A stretch of DNA of 64,000 bases from Burkholderia diffusa (GCF_902499115.1 NZ_CABVPN010000012.1:124001-188000); one strand, 5' to 3'. Numbered from the stretch's first letter, positions 32,899 to 40,512 are shown. A program made the numbers and translations. The notes: a model not told the origin generated them from the letters alone.

Positions 32899-33407
32899 TG
32901 TGGCAACTCATCCGTCAATTCGCGCGCACTGAATTTCCCGACGAGCCCGTGCCGACCGCCGAAGCCGCCTGGCGACACGAGGCGCAGCAGATTCGTCAGG
33001 ACATTCTCGACCTCCTCGGCCGCGCGTTGTGCATCCGGCAGATCGATGCGGGTTCGTGCAACGGCTGCGAACTGGAGATTCACGCACTGAGCAACCCGTA
33101 CTACAACATCGAAGGGCTCGGGATCAAATTCGTCGCCAGCCCGCGCCATGCGGACCTGCTGCTCGTGACCGGCCCCGTCACGCTGAACATGAAGGCAGCC
33201 GTGCTTGCCGCGTACGAGGCGACGCCGGCGCCGAAGCTGGTCGTCGCAGCCGGCGAGTGCGCGTGCACGGGCGGCATTTTTGCCGACAGCTACGCTGTGT
33301 GCGGCCCCGTTTCGTCGGTCCTGCCCGTCGATGTGACCATTCCTGGATGTCCGCCGCCGCCGATCGATCTGCTGCGCGGCATTTTGACTGCTTGCCGATC
33401 ACGCTGA
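32898..33407 (+). CDS. hyfI: Hyf-like small subunit HyfI (NuoB-like, [4Fe-4S] protein)
   Basis: A 169-aa NuoB/HycG homologue. The four ligands of the N2-type [4Fe-4S] cluster are all there: SCNGCE (two Cys), GECACTGG and IPGCPPPP. The cluster that passes electrons to the large subunit is therefore intact even though the NiFe site is not, which argues for a working electron-transfer complex with a different terminal reaction. The ATG overlaps the hyfG stop (TGATG). It is the last gene of the operon; no ferredoxin-like HyfA/HyfH, formate dehydrogenase or hydrogenase maturation gene is present nearby. Confidence 0.9.
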   Translation: MWQLIRQFARTEFPDEPVPTAEAAWRHEAQQIRQDILDLLGRALCIRQIDAGSCNGCELEIHALSNPYYNIEGLGIKFVASPRHADLLLVTGPVTLNMKAAVLAAYEATPAPKLVVAAGECACTGGIFADSYAVCGPVSSVLPVDVTIPGCPPPPIDLLRGILTACRSR

Positions 33408-33485
33408 TATTGAAACGGATGCCAGTGGCAATCCTTCCGTCGGCAATACCTCGTTTGCTGCGGCAGCGAGGGCGAATGCCGCGCA

Positions 33486-33698
33486 TCACCGCCCGATCGG
33501 CAGCCCCGTCGGCTCGATCCACCCGAGCCGGTATGCGATCAGCAGCGACAGGAACAGCGTGATCGACAGCCCGACCCGCGCCGCGAGCGACCACGCCATC
33601 CGCTTGCTGCCGCCCCGGTCGTGATTCATGAAATACAGCGCGAAAACCAGGCTTCCGATAATCATCACGAAAGCCACCGAAACCAGCGCAATCTTCAT
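33486..33698 (-). CDS. DUF2909-family twin-TM protein
   Basis: A 70-aa protein with two membrane helices (about 1-24 and 43-62) linked by a short basic loop. The pattern MNHDRG...WSLAARVGLS fits DUF2909 (HIG1-like twin-helix proteins often found beside cytochrome oxidase assembly genes). Its ATG overlaps the stop of the upstream 116-aa gene by 4 nt (ATGA), so the two form an operon. It is convergent with hyfI. Role unknown. Confidence 0.7.
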   Translation of the reverse strand: MKIALVSVAFVMIIGSLVFALYFMNHDRGGSKRMAWSLAARVGLSITLFLSLLIAYRLGWIEPTGLPIGR

Positions 33699-34045
33699 TG
33701 TTGATGTTCCTCCAGGCCGGAATCGGCCTTCAGCAGTTCGGCCAGTCTTTGCCGCTCGGCAGCGACGTCGGCAACACCTGACGCCGGCCAGTCCAGCGCC
33801 ACACCATTACCCAGCGAATCGCGAACGAGCGTCTGGTAACGCCGGTCGCTGATCCGGCCCTGCTCCATCGCTTCCGAGATTCCATGTCGAAACGGTAGCG
33901 GAAAGCTCGCGTATCCGCGCGACAGCGCCGCATATTGCCGCGCGTCGACCTCTTTCGACGACGGCGCGACTGCCCACACCACGACGGCCACGATGGCTAC
34001 GAAAGGAATCGCCGTGTAGCGGAGAACGAACTTGATCGGGGTCAT
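33695..34045 (-). CDS. Small membrane-anchored protein of unknown function
   Basis: A 116-aa protein with one N-terminal membrane helix (about 10-27) and a soluble domain that should face the periplasm. No family recognised. It contains FPFRHGISEAMEQGRISDRRYQTLVRD-like helical sequence and ends in EEHQQ. It forms an operon with the DUF2909 gene (4-nt overlap) and lies downstream of the second 19-bp dyad at 34241, about 195 bp away, so it may respond to the same regulator as the hyf operon. Confidence 0.6.
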   Translation of the reverse strand: MTPIKFVLRYTAIPFVAIVAVVVWAVAPSSKEVDARQYAALSRGYASFPLPFRHGISEAMEQGRISDRRYQTLVRDSLGNGVALDWPASGVADVAAERQRLAELLKADSGLEEHQQ

Positions 34046-34240
34046 GAGGCGGATAGCGAAGTGGCTGGGTAGTAAACGCGAAGAGACGACCAGGCAGCGC
34101 CGCCGTCACGGTGCACGCACGCCGCGTGGAAACGGAAGCAGCCGGGTCACCGGCCGTGCGGACGACGGAGCCGCTCGGGCAAGCCGGAGCCGGCAGCCCC
34201 GGTCGATATTGTACTTAAAGCCCAATACAACCAACAGAGC

Positions 34241-34259
34241 ATGATAATCTTGTTATCAT
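34241..34259. promoter_or_regulatory. Second 19-bp operator-like dyad
   Basis: ATGATAA-TCTTG-TTATCAT, perfect arms, the same arm sequence and spacer length as 26134-26152; here the dyad extends one more base on each side (C...G). It lies between the divergent 34045 gene (minus) and the RHH-like gene (plus). Confidence 0.7.
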
Positions 34260-34327
34260 GTTTTCCATATGCTTCGAGCAATCCGAGGCTCCCGGGTGTG
34301 CCGGTGCACGAACCGTGCATGACACAT

Positions 34328-34355
34328 TTGGCACCGAAAGCGGATCGATTATAAT
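34328..34355 (+). promoter_or_regulatory. Sigma-70 promoter of RHH-like gene B
   Basis: TTGGCA at 34328-34333, 16-bp spacer, TATAAT at 34350-34355 within the palindrome ATTATAAT (34348-34355). It is 34 bp upstream of the start codon and is the best-formed promoter in the mirrored blocks. Confidence 0.65.
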
Positions 34356-34388
34356 TTGATTAACATATCGACCACCCCTGCCATCCCG

Positions 34389-34586
34389 ATGGAAACGAAA
34401 ACCGCCCGCCTGACCGTCCTGATCGATCCCGCCAAAAAAGAAGCATTCGAAATGCTCTGCGCGGAGCAGGACCTCACACCGTCGCAAGTCGTGCGTCAGT
34501 TGATCCGCGAGTATCTCGACAAACACGGCGTCACGTACAAGACCAAGAGCCCGCTCGGCAAGCGCGTGAAGCAAGGGCTGAAGTAA
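34389..34586 (+). CDS. Ribbon-helix-helix-like small DNA-binding protein, copy B
   Basis: A 65-aa protein about 80% identical to that at 24944 (shared METKTARLT-LIDPAKKEAF and LTPSQVVRQLIREYL), with the strand-helix-helix layout of a CopG/Arc protein and a basic tail. The ATG at 34389 is chosen because copy A starts at the same residue. Innermost gene of block B, with an ATTATAAT promoter like copy A. Possibly represses its own and the neighbouring promoters. Confidence 0.75.
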   Translation: METKTARLTVLIDPAKKEAFEMLCAEQDLTPSQVVRQLIREYLDKHGVTYKTKSPLGKRVKQGLK

Positions 34587-34609
34587 GCGCAGTCGAACCC
34601 GCGGCGCCG

Positions 34610-35446
34610 TCAGGCGCAGATTTCCCATCGTGGATGTTCGCGCGCGCGCCAGACGAGCCGCGCGGGATCGATGCACTCCCCTTCCTTCATGCGCCGAGCG
34701 GTGGACGAGAGCTTGAGCGCGCCCGCCGAGCCGAATCCAAGCGCGCGCTCGAGCAGGATGCGCAGCGACGGCAGCGGGTTGCCGTTCTTCCACGCGAACG
34801 CAATGAAGTTGTTGTCGTCGCCGCACGGCACCAGCGCGCACGAATCGTCGAACACCGCACGCAGTTGCTCGAGATGGCGCGGCAACGCGGGATCGTCGTC
34901 CATAAAGTTGATCGCGAGCACGCCCGTTTCGCTCAGCCGCGCACGGCACGCGTCGAGAAACGCGGTGCCCGTGCAGCGGCCCGGCATGCCATCGGCGACG
35001 AACGCGTCGTGCAGGATCACGTCCGCCTGGACGTCCGGCCGCGCGACGTAGTCTGCGCCGTCCGCGCAGACTACCGCGAAGCGCGCGTCGTCTTGCGGAA
35101 TCCTGAACACGTCGCGTAGCGCGATCACGTCCGGATTGATCTCTACCGCGTCGATCGCCGTGTCGGGCAGGTGCCGATAGCAGTACTTCGCCAGCGATCC
35201 ACCGCCGAGCCCGATCATGCAGATACGCGCGGGCGCCGGCTGCAGCAGCAGGAAACCCATCATCACGCGCGTATAGCCGAGTTCGAGCCTGACCGGATCC
35301 TTCAGCGACATGAAGCTCTGCGTGCCGAAGTGGTCGAAGTGCAGCGACACCGCGTGCTTCGTCTCGAGCACGAACGGACGGCCGTCGTTCAACGGCGCCG
35401 CCAGGAACTGCAGGAACGCGTCATAGGAAATTCGATCCTCGCTCAT
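34610..35446 (-). CDS. Spermidine-synthase-like methyltransferase-fold protein, copy B
   Basis: A 278-aa paralogue of the gene at 24094 with the same motifs: MIGLGGGSLAKYCYR, IDAVEINPDVIALRDVFRIP and DVILHDAFVADGMPGRC. Both copies appear intact. Here the catalytic-region DAF is preceded by His rather than Leu (ILHDAF against ILLDAF). It lies 46 bp downstream of the PhnA gene on the same strand and converges on the RHH-like gene. Substrate unknown; polyamine aminopropyl transfer should not be assumed. Confidence 0.8.
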   Translation of the reverse strand: MSEDRISYDAFLQFLAAPLNDGRPFVLETKHAVSLHFDHFGTQSFMSLKDPVRLELGYTRVMMGFLLLQPAPARICMIGLGGGSLAKYCYRHLPDTAIDAVEINPDVIALRDVFRIPQDDARFAVVCADGADYVARPDVQADVILHDAFVADGMPGRCTGTAFLDACRARLSETGVLAINFMDDDPALPRHLEQLRAVFDDSCALVPCGDDNNFIAFAWKNGNPLPSLRILLERALGFGSAGALKLSSTARRMKEGECIDPARLVWRAREHPRWEICA

Positions 35447-35492
35447 GCTCGACAGGCCCGGTTGATCGGAGAATCGCTCGTACCGCGTGCGG

Positions 35493-35837
35493 TCATACCT
35501 TCTTCAGGTAGCAGGCCTTCAGCATGAAGCCGCCCATGTCGGTCTTGCAATCGACTTCGTGATCGCCGCCGACGAGACGGATGCTCTTGACCTTGGTGCC
35601 CATCTTCAGCGTGATCGACGAACCCTTCACGCGCAAGTCCTTGATCAGCACGACCGAATCGCCGTCCGACAGCACGTTGCCATTCGCGTCCTTGACGACG
35701 TCGCCCGCCGGTTCGTCGCCCGCATCGGCGCCGGCTCCGGCCGACCATTCATGGCCGCAGTCCGCGCACACGGTCAGCGTGCCATCCGGGTAGGTGTTTT
35801 CCATCGCGCATTGCGGGCAGGCGGGGGCGGCGTTCAT
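35493..35837 (-). CDS. PhnA-family zinc-ribbon protein, copy B
   Basis: A 114-aa PhnA homologue with an intact N-terminal zinc ribbon (CPQC-x13-CADC region) and the C-terminal PhnA domain (GDSVVLIKDLRVKGSSITL, IRLVGGDHEVDCKTDMGG). PhnA proteins were named from phosphonate operons but are not phosphonoacetate hydrolases; their role is unsettled. The start at 35837 is supported by GGAAG and by copy A; the longer frame to 35960 reads back through the promoter. Co-directional with the spermidine-synthase-like gene. Confidence 0.82.
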   Translation of the reverse strand: MNAAPACPQCAMENTYPDGTLTVCADCGHEWSAGAGADAGDEPAGDVVKDANGNVLSDGDSVVLIKDLRVKGSSITLKMGTKVKSIRLVGGDHEVDCKTDMGGFMLKACYLKKV

Positions 35838-35963
35838 TGCAGCTTCCATTCGGTGGGAGTTCACGTCAATCGATAAAAAAATGCCGGACACGCAAGCACG
35901 TGGCCGGACCGCGCGCCGTACTGTCCCGTCGACAAATCGGCCGGGCAGCATGTCGCGCACACA

Positions 35964-36006
35964 GCATTATAATGCAATACACATAAACACGTTGCTGTAT
36001 TATAAT
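35964..36006. promoter_or_regulatory. Paired AT-rich -10-like palindromes between divergent genes, block B
   Basis: GCATTATAATGC (35964-35975, a perfect 12-bp palindrome) and ATTATAAT (35999-36006), 33 bp apart as in block A. They face phnA (minus) and the thioredoxin-fold remnant (plus) and are candidate divergent -10 boxes or operators. Confidence 0.5.
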
Positions 36007-36061
36007 TGTCAGCTTTCGATCATTCGCCGGACTTGATGGCGGTTTCGCTGAGGATGTCGAC

Positions 36062-36196
36062 ATGTTCGAGATGAATGATGCACCGATGCCTGGTACACAA
36101 CACCCGGCGCCCCGTCGGGAAACCGCGCTCCGCGCGGTCCCGCCGTGTTGCCGGCCGGCCGTTCCACGCCGTTTCGGCTACTTTCCCCGAGGTTGA
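36062..36196 (+). pseudogene. Remnant of the block-B thioredoxin-fold gene
   Basis: The DNA from about 36019 through the start codon at 36062 (GAGG, then GTCGAC, then ATGTTCGA) matches the 5' region of the gene at 23445. After a few codons the similarity is lost and the frame stops after 44 codons. The promoter and translation start survive while the body has been deleted. A 44-aa peptide may still be made, just ahead of the HPr-like gene. Confidence 0.5.
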
Positions 36197-36204
36197 TCCG
36201 CATC

Positions 36205-36468
36205 GTGGCAACCGTCGTCTACGTTGAAATCGGCCCCGCCTGGAGCCGCAGGCGTGCGATCGCGTCGTGTGACGCGATCGTCGCGGCGGCACACCGCTTC
36301 GAAAGCGACATCCTGCTGCTCGCCAACGGGCTCAGCGGCAGCGCGAAGGACGCGACGGCCATCGCGGCGCTACAGATGCATGGCGGCACGTCCGCGCAGG
36401 TGCTCGCCACTGGCCCCGACGAGGATGCAGCGCTCCAGGCGCTGCTGCCCCTGCTGCAGGCGGGCTGA
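36205..36468 (+). CDS. HPr-like protein lacking the phosphorylatable histidine
   Basis: An 87-aa protein with the shape of PTS phosphocarrier HPr: AATRF-like helix (IVAAAHRFESDILLL), a central segment where HPr has the Ser-46 region (GLSGSAKDATAIAALQMHGG), strand SAQVLATGPDED and a final helix AALQALLPLL. The active-site loop GLHARP of true HPr is replaced by AWSRRR, so phosphotransfer from enzyme I is not possible by the usual route. I chose the GTG at 36205 with a GAGGT site 11 nt upstream; no ATG gives a sensible product. Possibly a regulatory relative such as a Crh-like or degenerate NPr. Fold inferred from pattern only. Confidence 0.5.
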   Translation: MATVVYVEIGPAWSRRRAIASCDAIVAAAHRFESDILLLANGLSGSAKDATAIAALQMHGGTSAQVLATGPDEDAALQALLPLLQAG

Positions 36469-36533
36469 CGCTGCGTCGCCCGATCCCACGGCCTCGTGCC
36501 GTTCACCCTGAATCACTACTCCCCGAGGAAGCG

Positions 36534-36755
36534 ATGAACGACAACGTCACGTCCCACACCCCCAACCTGTCGGCCTCCGCGATCTGGGCGCTCGAGCGCC
36601 TCGCCGATGTGCGCTACGGCCGCGATGCGCCGGCCCTCGGCTGGTCGGTCGAGCAGGAACTCGTCGGCGCAGGCTTCGTCAGCCATTCCGCGAACGGCCG
36701 ATCCGGTGCGTCGATCACCGCGCACGGGCGCAGCTTCCTGAAAAGCCGCAAGTAG
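36534..36755 (+). CDS. 73-aa conserved small protein, copy B
   Basis: A 73-aa paralogue of the gene at 22488 (SAIWALERLADVRYGRDAPALGWSV and FLKSRK shared). The winged-helix-like layout is the same. It ends block B, so the outermost gene is the same in both blocks. A GAGGAAG ribosome site precedes the ATG. A strong hairpin (36763-36807) follows the stop. Function unknown. Confidence 0.7.
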   Translation: MNDNVTSHTPNLSASAIWALERLADVRYGRDAPALGWSVEQELVGAGFVSHSANGRSGASITAHGRSFLKSRK

Positions 36756-36762
36756 AAACCGC

Positions 36763-36807
36763 CCGGCACGGGCGCGATGCCGCCACGCGGTCGCCAGCCC
36801 GTGCCGG
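36763..36807 (+). terminator. Strong hairpin after block B
   Basis: CCGGCACGGGC and GCCCGTGCCGG form a perfect 11-bp stem around 23 nt. There is no T-run, so it may stabilise the 3' end of the mRNA or act with Rho rather than as an intrinsic terminator. Confidence 0.4.
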
Positions 36808-36940
36808 AATCATCGGACGACGGCAAGCCGGACGATGCGGCCGCATTCCCCGCCGCAGACGGGGATTTGCGGCCGCGCCGCAGTTTCCGCGGTATCGTAC
36901 GGGACCCAAGCGCGGCGCACTGCGCCGCCTTCCTTTCCTC

Positions 36941-37507
36941 ATGGAACGCCCGATGACACTCAGCGCCCTGCCGCCCGTCACGTCCCCACCGGTTCTCGAT
37001 ACCCCCCGCCTGATCCTCGAAGGCCACCCGCTCGGCGACTTCGACGCGCTCGCCGCAATGTGGGCCGAGCCGACCGTCGTCGCGCACATCTTCAACGGCA
37101 ATCCGTCGGCGCCGCGTGACTCGTGGATGCGGCTGCTCGCGTATCGCGGACTGTGGCCGCTGCTCGGCTACGGCTACTGGGCGATTCGCGAGAAGTCGTC
37201 GGGCCGCTACGTCGGCGATCTCGGCTTCGCCGACTTCCATCGCGCGATCGAGCCGTCGATTCGCAGCGTGCCGGAAGCCGGCTGGGCGCTCGCGAGCTGG
37301 GGGCACGGCAAGGGCTATGCGACCGAGGCGCTGTCGCATGCGCTCGGCTGGCTCGATGCGCAGCACCGGTTCGAGCGCAGCGTGTGCCTGATTGCACCGA
37401 CCAACATCGCGTCGATCCGCGTCGCGCAGAAGGCCGGGTATGCAGATCCGGTGCAGATTCGCTTCAACGACGCCGATTCGCTGCTGTTTTCACGCGCGTG
37501 CCGGTAA
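36941..37507 (+). CDS. RimJ/RimL-type GNAT acetyltransferase
   Basis: A 188-aa GNAT protein. TPRLILEGHPLGDFDALAAMWAEP is the standard N-terminal strand-helix of the RimJ/RimL group; GYWAIREKSSGRYVGDLGF forms the central sheet; SWGHGKGYATEAL is motif A, the acetyl-CoA pyrophosphate loop; TNIASIRVAQKAGY is motif B. It probably acetylates an amine such as a protein N-terminus or a small molecule. An internal ATG at 36953 would remove four residues and is about equally likely as the start. Stands alone. Confidence 0.85.
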   Translation: MERPMTLSALPPVTSPPVLDTPRLILEGHPLGDFDALAAMWAEPTVVAHIFNGNPSAPRDSWMRLLAYRGLWPLLGYGYWAIREKSSGRYVGDLGFADFHRAIEPSIRSVPEAGWALASWGHGKGYATEALSHALGWLDAQHRFERSVCLIAPTNIASIRVAQKAGYADPVQIRFNDADSLLFSRACR

Positions 37508-37555
37508 GCGCGATGTCGCGCACCGGCCGCTTCGTCGCGGCTAAGGTGCGTGGAC

Positions 37556-37617
<62 letters not shown>

Positions 37618-37786
37618 CCGGCGGTCGGCTAACGCCGTCGGCAACGGGGACGCAGAGCGTGAAAACCGGTGCGTGCATCGTTGACGTGTCCGGAATGACG
37701 CGGTACGGGATCCGGCCGCCCCCCTGCAAGCGCAGTTTCTGCATCAGCGTCGGGCGATACCGCGTTGCCGCGTCGCGTGCGTATCC

Positions 37787-38089
37787 GTGTCGGGGGCGGG
37801 ACCGCGATTGACCGTTAGTTGCACTTGTGAGATCGCACGTCCAGGTCTCGACCGCCGGATTGCGGCGTTCATCGCCGGTCATGCCAGCGCGATCCGGATC
37901 GTCGTCGAAGGCGCGTGGCCGGCGCCCGACACGCACGGCCCCGTGCAGCGGATGCCGGCGATGTGCGGCGCGCTGACGAGCAGCGGGATCGCCGCCGTGA
38001 TCCGCTATGTGCGCGGCGCGTGGGGAAATCGCGCCGCACCGGTGTCAGAACAGGACGTGAGGCGGTTGCGAGCGGCGATCCGGCGGTAG
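37787..38089 (+). pseudogene. Cytochrome c domain remnant
   Basis: The last 60 residues of this frame look like the C-terminus of a class I cytochrome c of the alcohol-dehydrogenase subunit type: IRIVVEGAW, MPAM (axial-Met region), then GIAAVIRYVRGAWGNRAAPVSEQDVRRLR. The upstream CxxCH haem motif is missing and no start or signal peptide is visible. It is a gene fragment, probably what is left after a deletion next to the hexamer array. Confidence 0.5.
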
Positions 38090-38162
38090 ACGGGCCGCAC
38101 GTCTGCATCCGATGCGGGCGGCAAGCGGTGGAATCGTGTCGTCTCACCAGCAGCGGCAGCGA

Positions 38163-38561
38163 CTATCCCCGCAGCACGGCAACCGCCTTGATTTCGACGA
38201 TATAACCGGGCGCCCCGCCGAGCATGTGCGCGCCGACCGCGGTCCACGCCGGCCGCGGATGCGCATGGAGATAGCGGTCGCGCACCGCCATGAACAGCGG
38301 CAGGTCGCGCATGTCGGTATGAAAGGTCGTCAGGTCGACCACGTCGTCGAGCGACGCGCCGGCCGCCTCGAGCACCAGCCTGAGATTCTCGAACGCCTGC
38401 ACGATCTGCGCCTCGCGTTCTTCCACCAGTTGCATCGCCGCGTCGCGGCCGATCTGGCCGGATACGTACACGGTATCGCCCGCCTTGATCGCCGGCGCAT
38501 AACCGATTTTTTCGTACACGACTTCCATTCCCGCGGGGATGATTGCTTCGCGCTCGCGCAT
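38163..38561 (-). CDS. RidA/YjgF/YER057c-family protein
   Basis: A 132-aa RidA-like protein. YAPAIKAGDTVYVSGQIGRD is the N-terminal hairpin; FENLRLVLEAAGASLDDVVDLTTFHTDM the central helix and strand; HPRPAWTAVGAHMLGGAPGYIVEIKAVAV the C-terminal signature. The Arg that binds the carboxylate of imine intermediates in true RidA (usually R in xxRxxV) is replaced here (PAWTAVG), so it belongs to a variant subfamily, perhaps acting on a ring-cleavage or other side product. GGAGAC precedes the ATG at 38561. It lies 116 bp downstream of benD on the same strand and may share the benzoate transcript. Confidence 0.82.
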   Translation of the reverse strand: MREREAIIPAGMEVVYEKIGYAPAIKAGDTVYVSGQIGRDAAMQLVEEREAQIVQAFENLRLVLEAAGASLDDVVDLTTFHTDMRDLPLFMAVRDRYLHAHPRPAWTAVGAHMLGGAPGYIVEIKAVAVLRG

Positions 38562-38677
38562 GAGTGTCTCCGTGGCCGGACGTTCCACGTCGGCCGGTTG
38601 TTCGATGGTCATCGCGCGCACGCCTGACCGGGGCGCGCGCATCGCTGAAGCAGCGGGCGAACAGGCAACCCGGCCGC

Positions 38678-39454
38678 TCAACCCGTATCGCCGCCCGCGA
38701 CCGGCAGCACCGTGCCGGTGATGTAACTCGCTTCGTCCGACGCGAGGAACAGGATCGGCGCGATCTGCTCATCGAGCGTGCCGTAACGCTTGAAGAACGT
38801 CGAATCGGTCACCTGCCGCACCGCTTCGGCCATCCACGCCTGTTCCTGCGCATTGTCGCCGGCCGCATTGCGCGGCACGCGGCGCGGCGGCGCCGTGGTA
38901 CCGCCCGGCGCGGTCGCGACCACGCGGATGCCGTGCTCCGCGTATTCCATCGCGAGCGCCGTCGTCAGTGCATTGACGCCACCTTTCGCGGCCGAATACG
39001 GCACGCGGCGAATGCCGCGCGTCGCGTTCGACGACACGTTGACGATCGTGCCGCCACCCCCAGCCAGCAAGTGCGGCAGCACCGCGTGGCAACTGTAGAG
39101 CGTCGGCATCAGCGAGCGGCGGATTTCCGCGTCGATCTGCTCGGGCTCGAACTCGGCGAACGGCCGCATCCGGATCGCGCCGCCGACGCCGTTGATCAGC
39201 ACGTCGATCCGGCCGAACGTCGCGACCGCGCACGCCATCGCCGCGCGCGCGCCGTCGTAGGTCTCGAGATCCGCGACGAATCCGGCCGTGTTGCCGCCCG
39301 GCGCCTCGGCGGCCACCTCCGCCACGAAATCCGCGCGATCGACGAACAGCACGCGGCCGCCCTCGGCCGCCGCGCGCAGCGCGACGCCGCGGCCGATGCC
39401 CTGCGCCGCGCCGGTGACGACAACGACCTTTCCAGAGAATCGTTGCATGGTCAT
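38678..39454 (-). CDS. benD: BenD, dihydroxycyclohexadiene carboxylate dehydrogenase
   Basis: A 258-aa short-chain dehydrogenase that oxidises the cis-diol of benzoate to catechol with loss of CO2 and formation of NADH. TGAAQGIGRG is the nucleotide-binding loop; VNVSSNA holds the catalytic Ser and PYSAAKGG the YxxxK pair. GIRVVATAPGGTTAPPRRVPRN is typical of BenD/XylL. Its ATG overlaps the benC stop by 4 nt (ATGA). The second ATG at 39448 is an alternative start. Last gene of the ben block. Confidence 0.94.
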   Translation of the reverse strand: MTMQRFSGKVVVVTGAAQGIGRGVALRAAAEGGRVLFVDRADFVAEVAAEAPGGNTAGFVADLETYDGARAAMACAVATFGRIDVLINGVGGAIRMRPFAEFEPEQIDAEIRRSLMPTLYSCHAVLPHLLAGGGGTIVNVSSNATRGIRRVPYSAAKGGVNALTTALAMEYAEHGIRVVATAPGGTTAPPRRVPRNAAGDNAQEQAWMAEAVRQVTDSTFFKRYGTLDEQIAPILFLASDEASYITGTVLPVAGGDTG

Positions 39455-40473
39455 GCCGCCTTTGCCGTCACGTTCGGGGTGAACTTCTCGTAGTGGAAGC
39501 TGTTGGGCTTCACGCCTGCATCGTCGAAGTACTGGCGCACCGCGTCGACCATCGGCGGCGGCCCGCACAGGTAGACGTCCACGTCGCCGTCGTTCAGCGC
39601 ATCGGCCGGAATGTGCTGCGTGACCCAGCCCTTGCGCGGATGGCTCGACCCCGCATCGGCAACGACGGTCGAGAAGCTGAAGTTCGGCAGCTTCGCCACA
39701 TACGCTTCGATCGCGTCGACCAGCACCAGGTCGAGATCGCGCGTCACGCCGTAGATCAGGTGCACCTTCTGCCGCGAGCCGCTGCGCGCGAGCACCTCGA
39801 GCATCGACAGGAACGGCGCGAGGCCCGTGCCGCCCGCGAGGAACAGCAGCGGCCGCGCCGCATCGCGCAGGTAGAAGCTGCCGAGCGGCCCGTTCAGTTC
39901 GAGCGTATCGCCGGGTCTGGCCGATTCGAGCCACGTGCTCATCACGCCGCCGGGAATCTTCTTGATCAGGAATCCGACCTTCGTGTCGCCCGGCGCGGAC
40001 GAGAACGAATACGACCGGTGCTGGCCGCTGCCGGGCACGCCGATGTTCACGTACTGGCCGGGCAGGAACACCGGCGCGGCCGCATCGACGTCGAGTTCGA
40101 GCACGATCGCCGCATCGTTGTGCGGCTCGACCTTCGTCACGGTCGCGGCGAACGCGCTGTGGCCGGTCTTGCAGGCGATCGACGAGCTCGGCACCGCGAT
40201 CACGCAATCGCTTTGCGGCACCATCTGGCACGTCAGCACAAGACCGCCGTCCTTTTCATCCTCGGTGAGCGCGTCGTCGATGTAATCGTCGCCGAGATCG
40301 TAGCTGCCGCTCTCCGCGCGGCACTTGCAGGTGCCGCACACGCCGTCGGAACAGTCCATCGGCAGGTTGATCTTCGCGCGGAACGCGGCGTCGAGCACCT
40401 TCTCGCCGGCCTTGCAGTCGATGAAGCGGGTGACCCCGTCCTCGAAGTTCAGTGCAATCTTGTAGGTGGACAT
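39451..40473 (-). CDS. benC: BenC, benzoate 1,2-dioxygenase reductase component
   Basis: A 340-aa electron-transfer protein. Residues 1-100 are a plant-type [2Fe-2S] ferredoxin (Cys41, Cys46, Cys49 and Cys82 in DCSDGVCGTC and LTCQM). FAD binding follows with RSYSFSSAP and the NADH domain with GGTGLAPFLSML and YLCGPPPMVD. It takes electrons from NADH and hands them to the BenAB oxygenase. Between benB (39 nt gap) and benD (overlap). Confidence 0.96.
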   Translation of the reverse strand: MSTYKIALNFEDGVTRFIDCKAGEKVLDAAFRAKINLPMDCSDGVCGTCKCRAESGSYDLGDDYIDDALTEDEKDGGLVLTCQMVPQSDCVIAVPSSSIACKTGHSAFAATVTKVEPHNDAAIVLELDVDAAAPVFLPGQYVNIGVPGSGQHRSYSFSSAPGDTKVGFLIKKIPGGVMSTWLESARPGDTLELNGPLGSFYLRDAARPLLFLAGGTGLAPFLSMLEVLARSGSRQKVHLIYGVTRDLDLVLVDAIEAYVAKLPNFSFSTVVADAGSSHPRKGWVTQHIPADALNDGDVDVYLCGPPPMVDAVRQYFDDAGVKPNSFHYEKFTPNVTAKAA

Positions 40474-40512
40474 GACATCGTCTCCCGGTGTTACTTGTCG
40501 AATCGATCGGCG

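Larger units (their letters stand above)
34328..36755. repeat. Mirrored paralogous block B
   Basis: Gene order from the inside out: RHH-like, spermidine-synthase-like, PhnA, thioredoxin-fold remnant, HPr-like, 73-aa gene, i.e. the inverse of block A. The 9-kb interval between the blocks holds the DUF1275 gene, the hyf operon and the DUF2909 pair. Confidence 0.75.

Noticed and set aside
31336..33407. Functional formate hydrogenlyase or H2-evolving hydrogenase
   Set aside because: Both nickel-binding CxxC motifs are missing from the large subunit and there are no maturation, formate dehydrogenase or ferredoxin-subunit genes.
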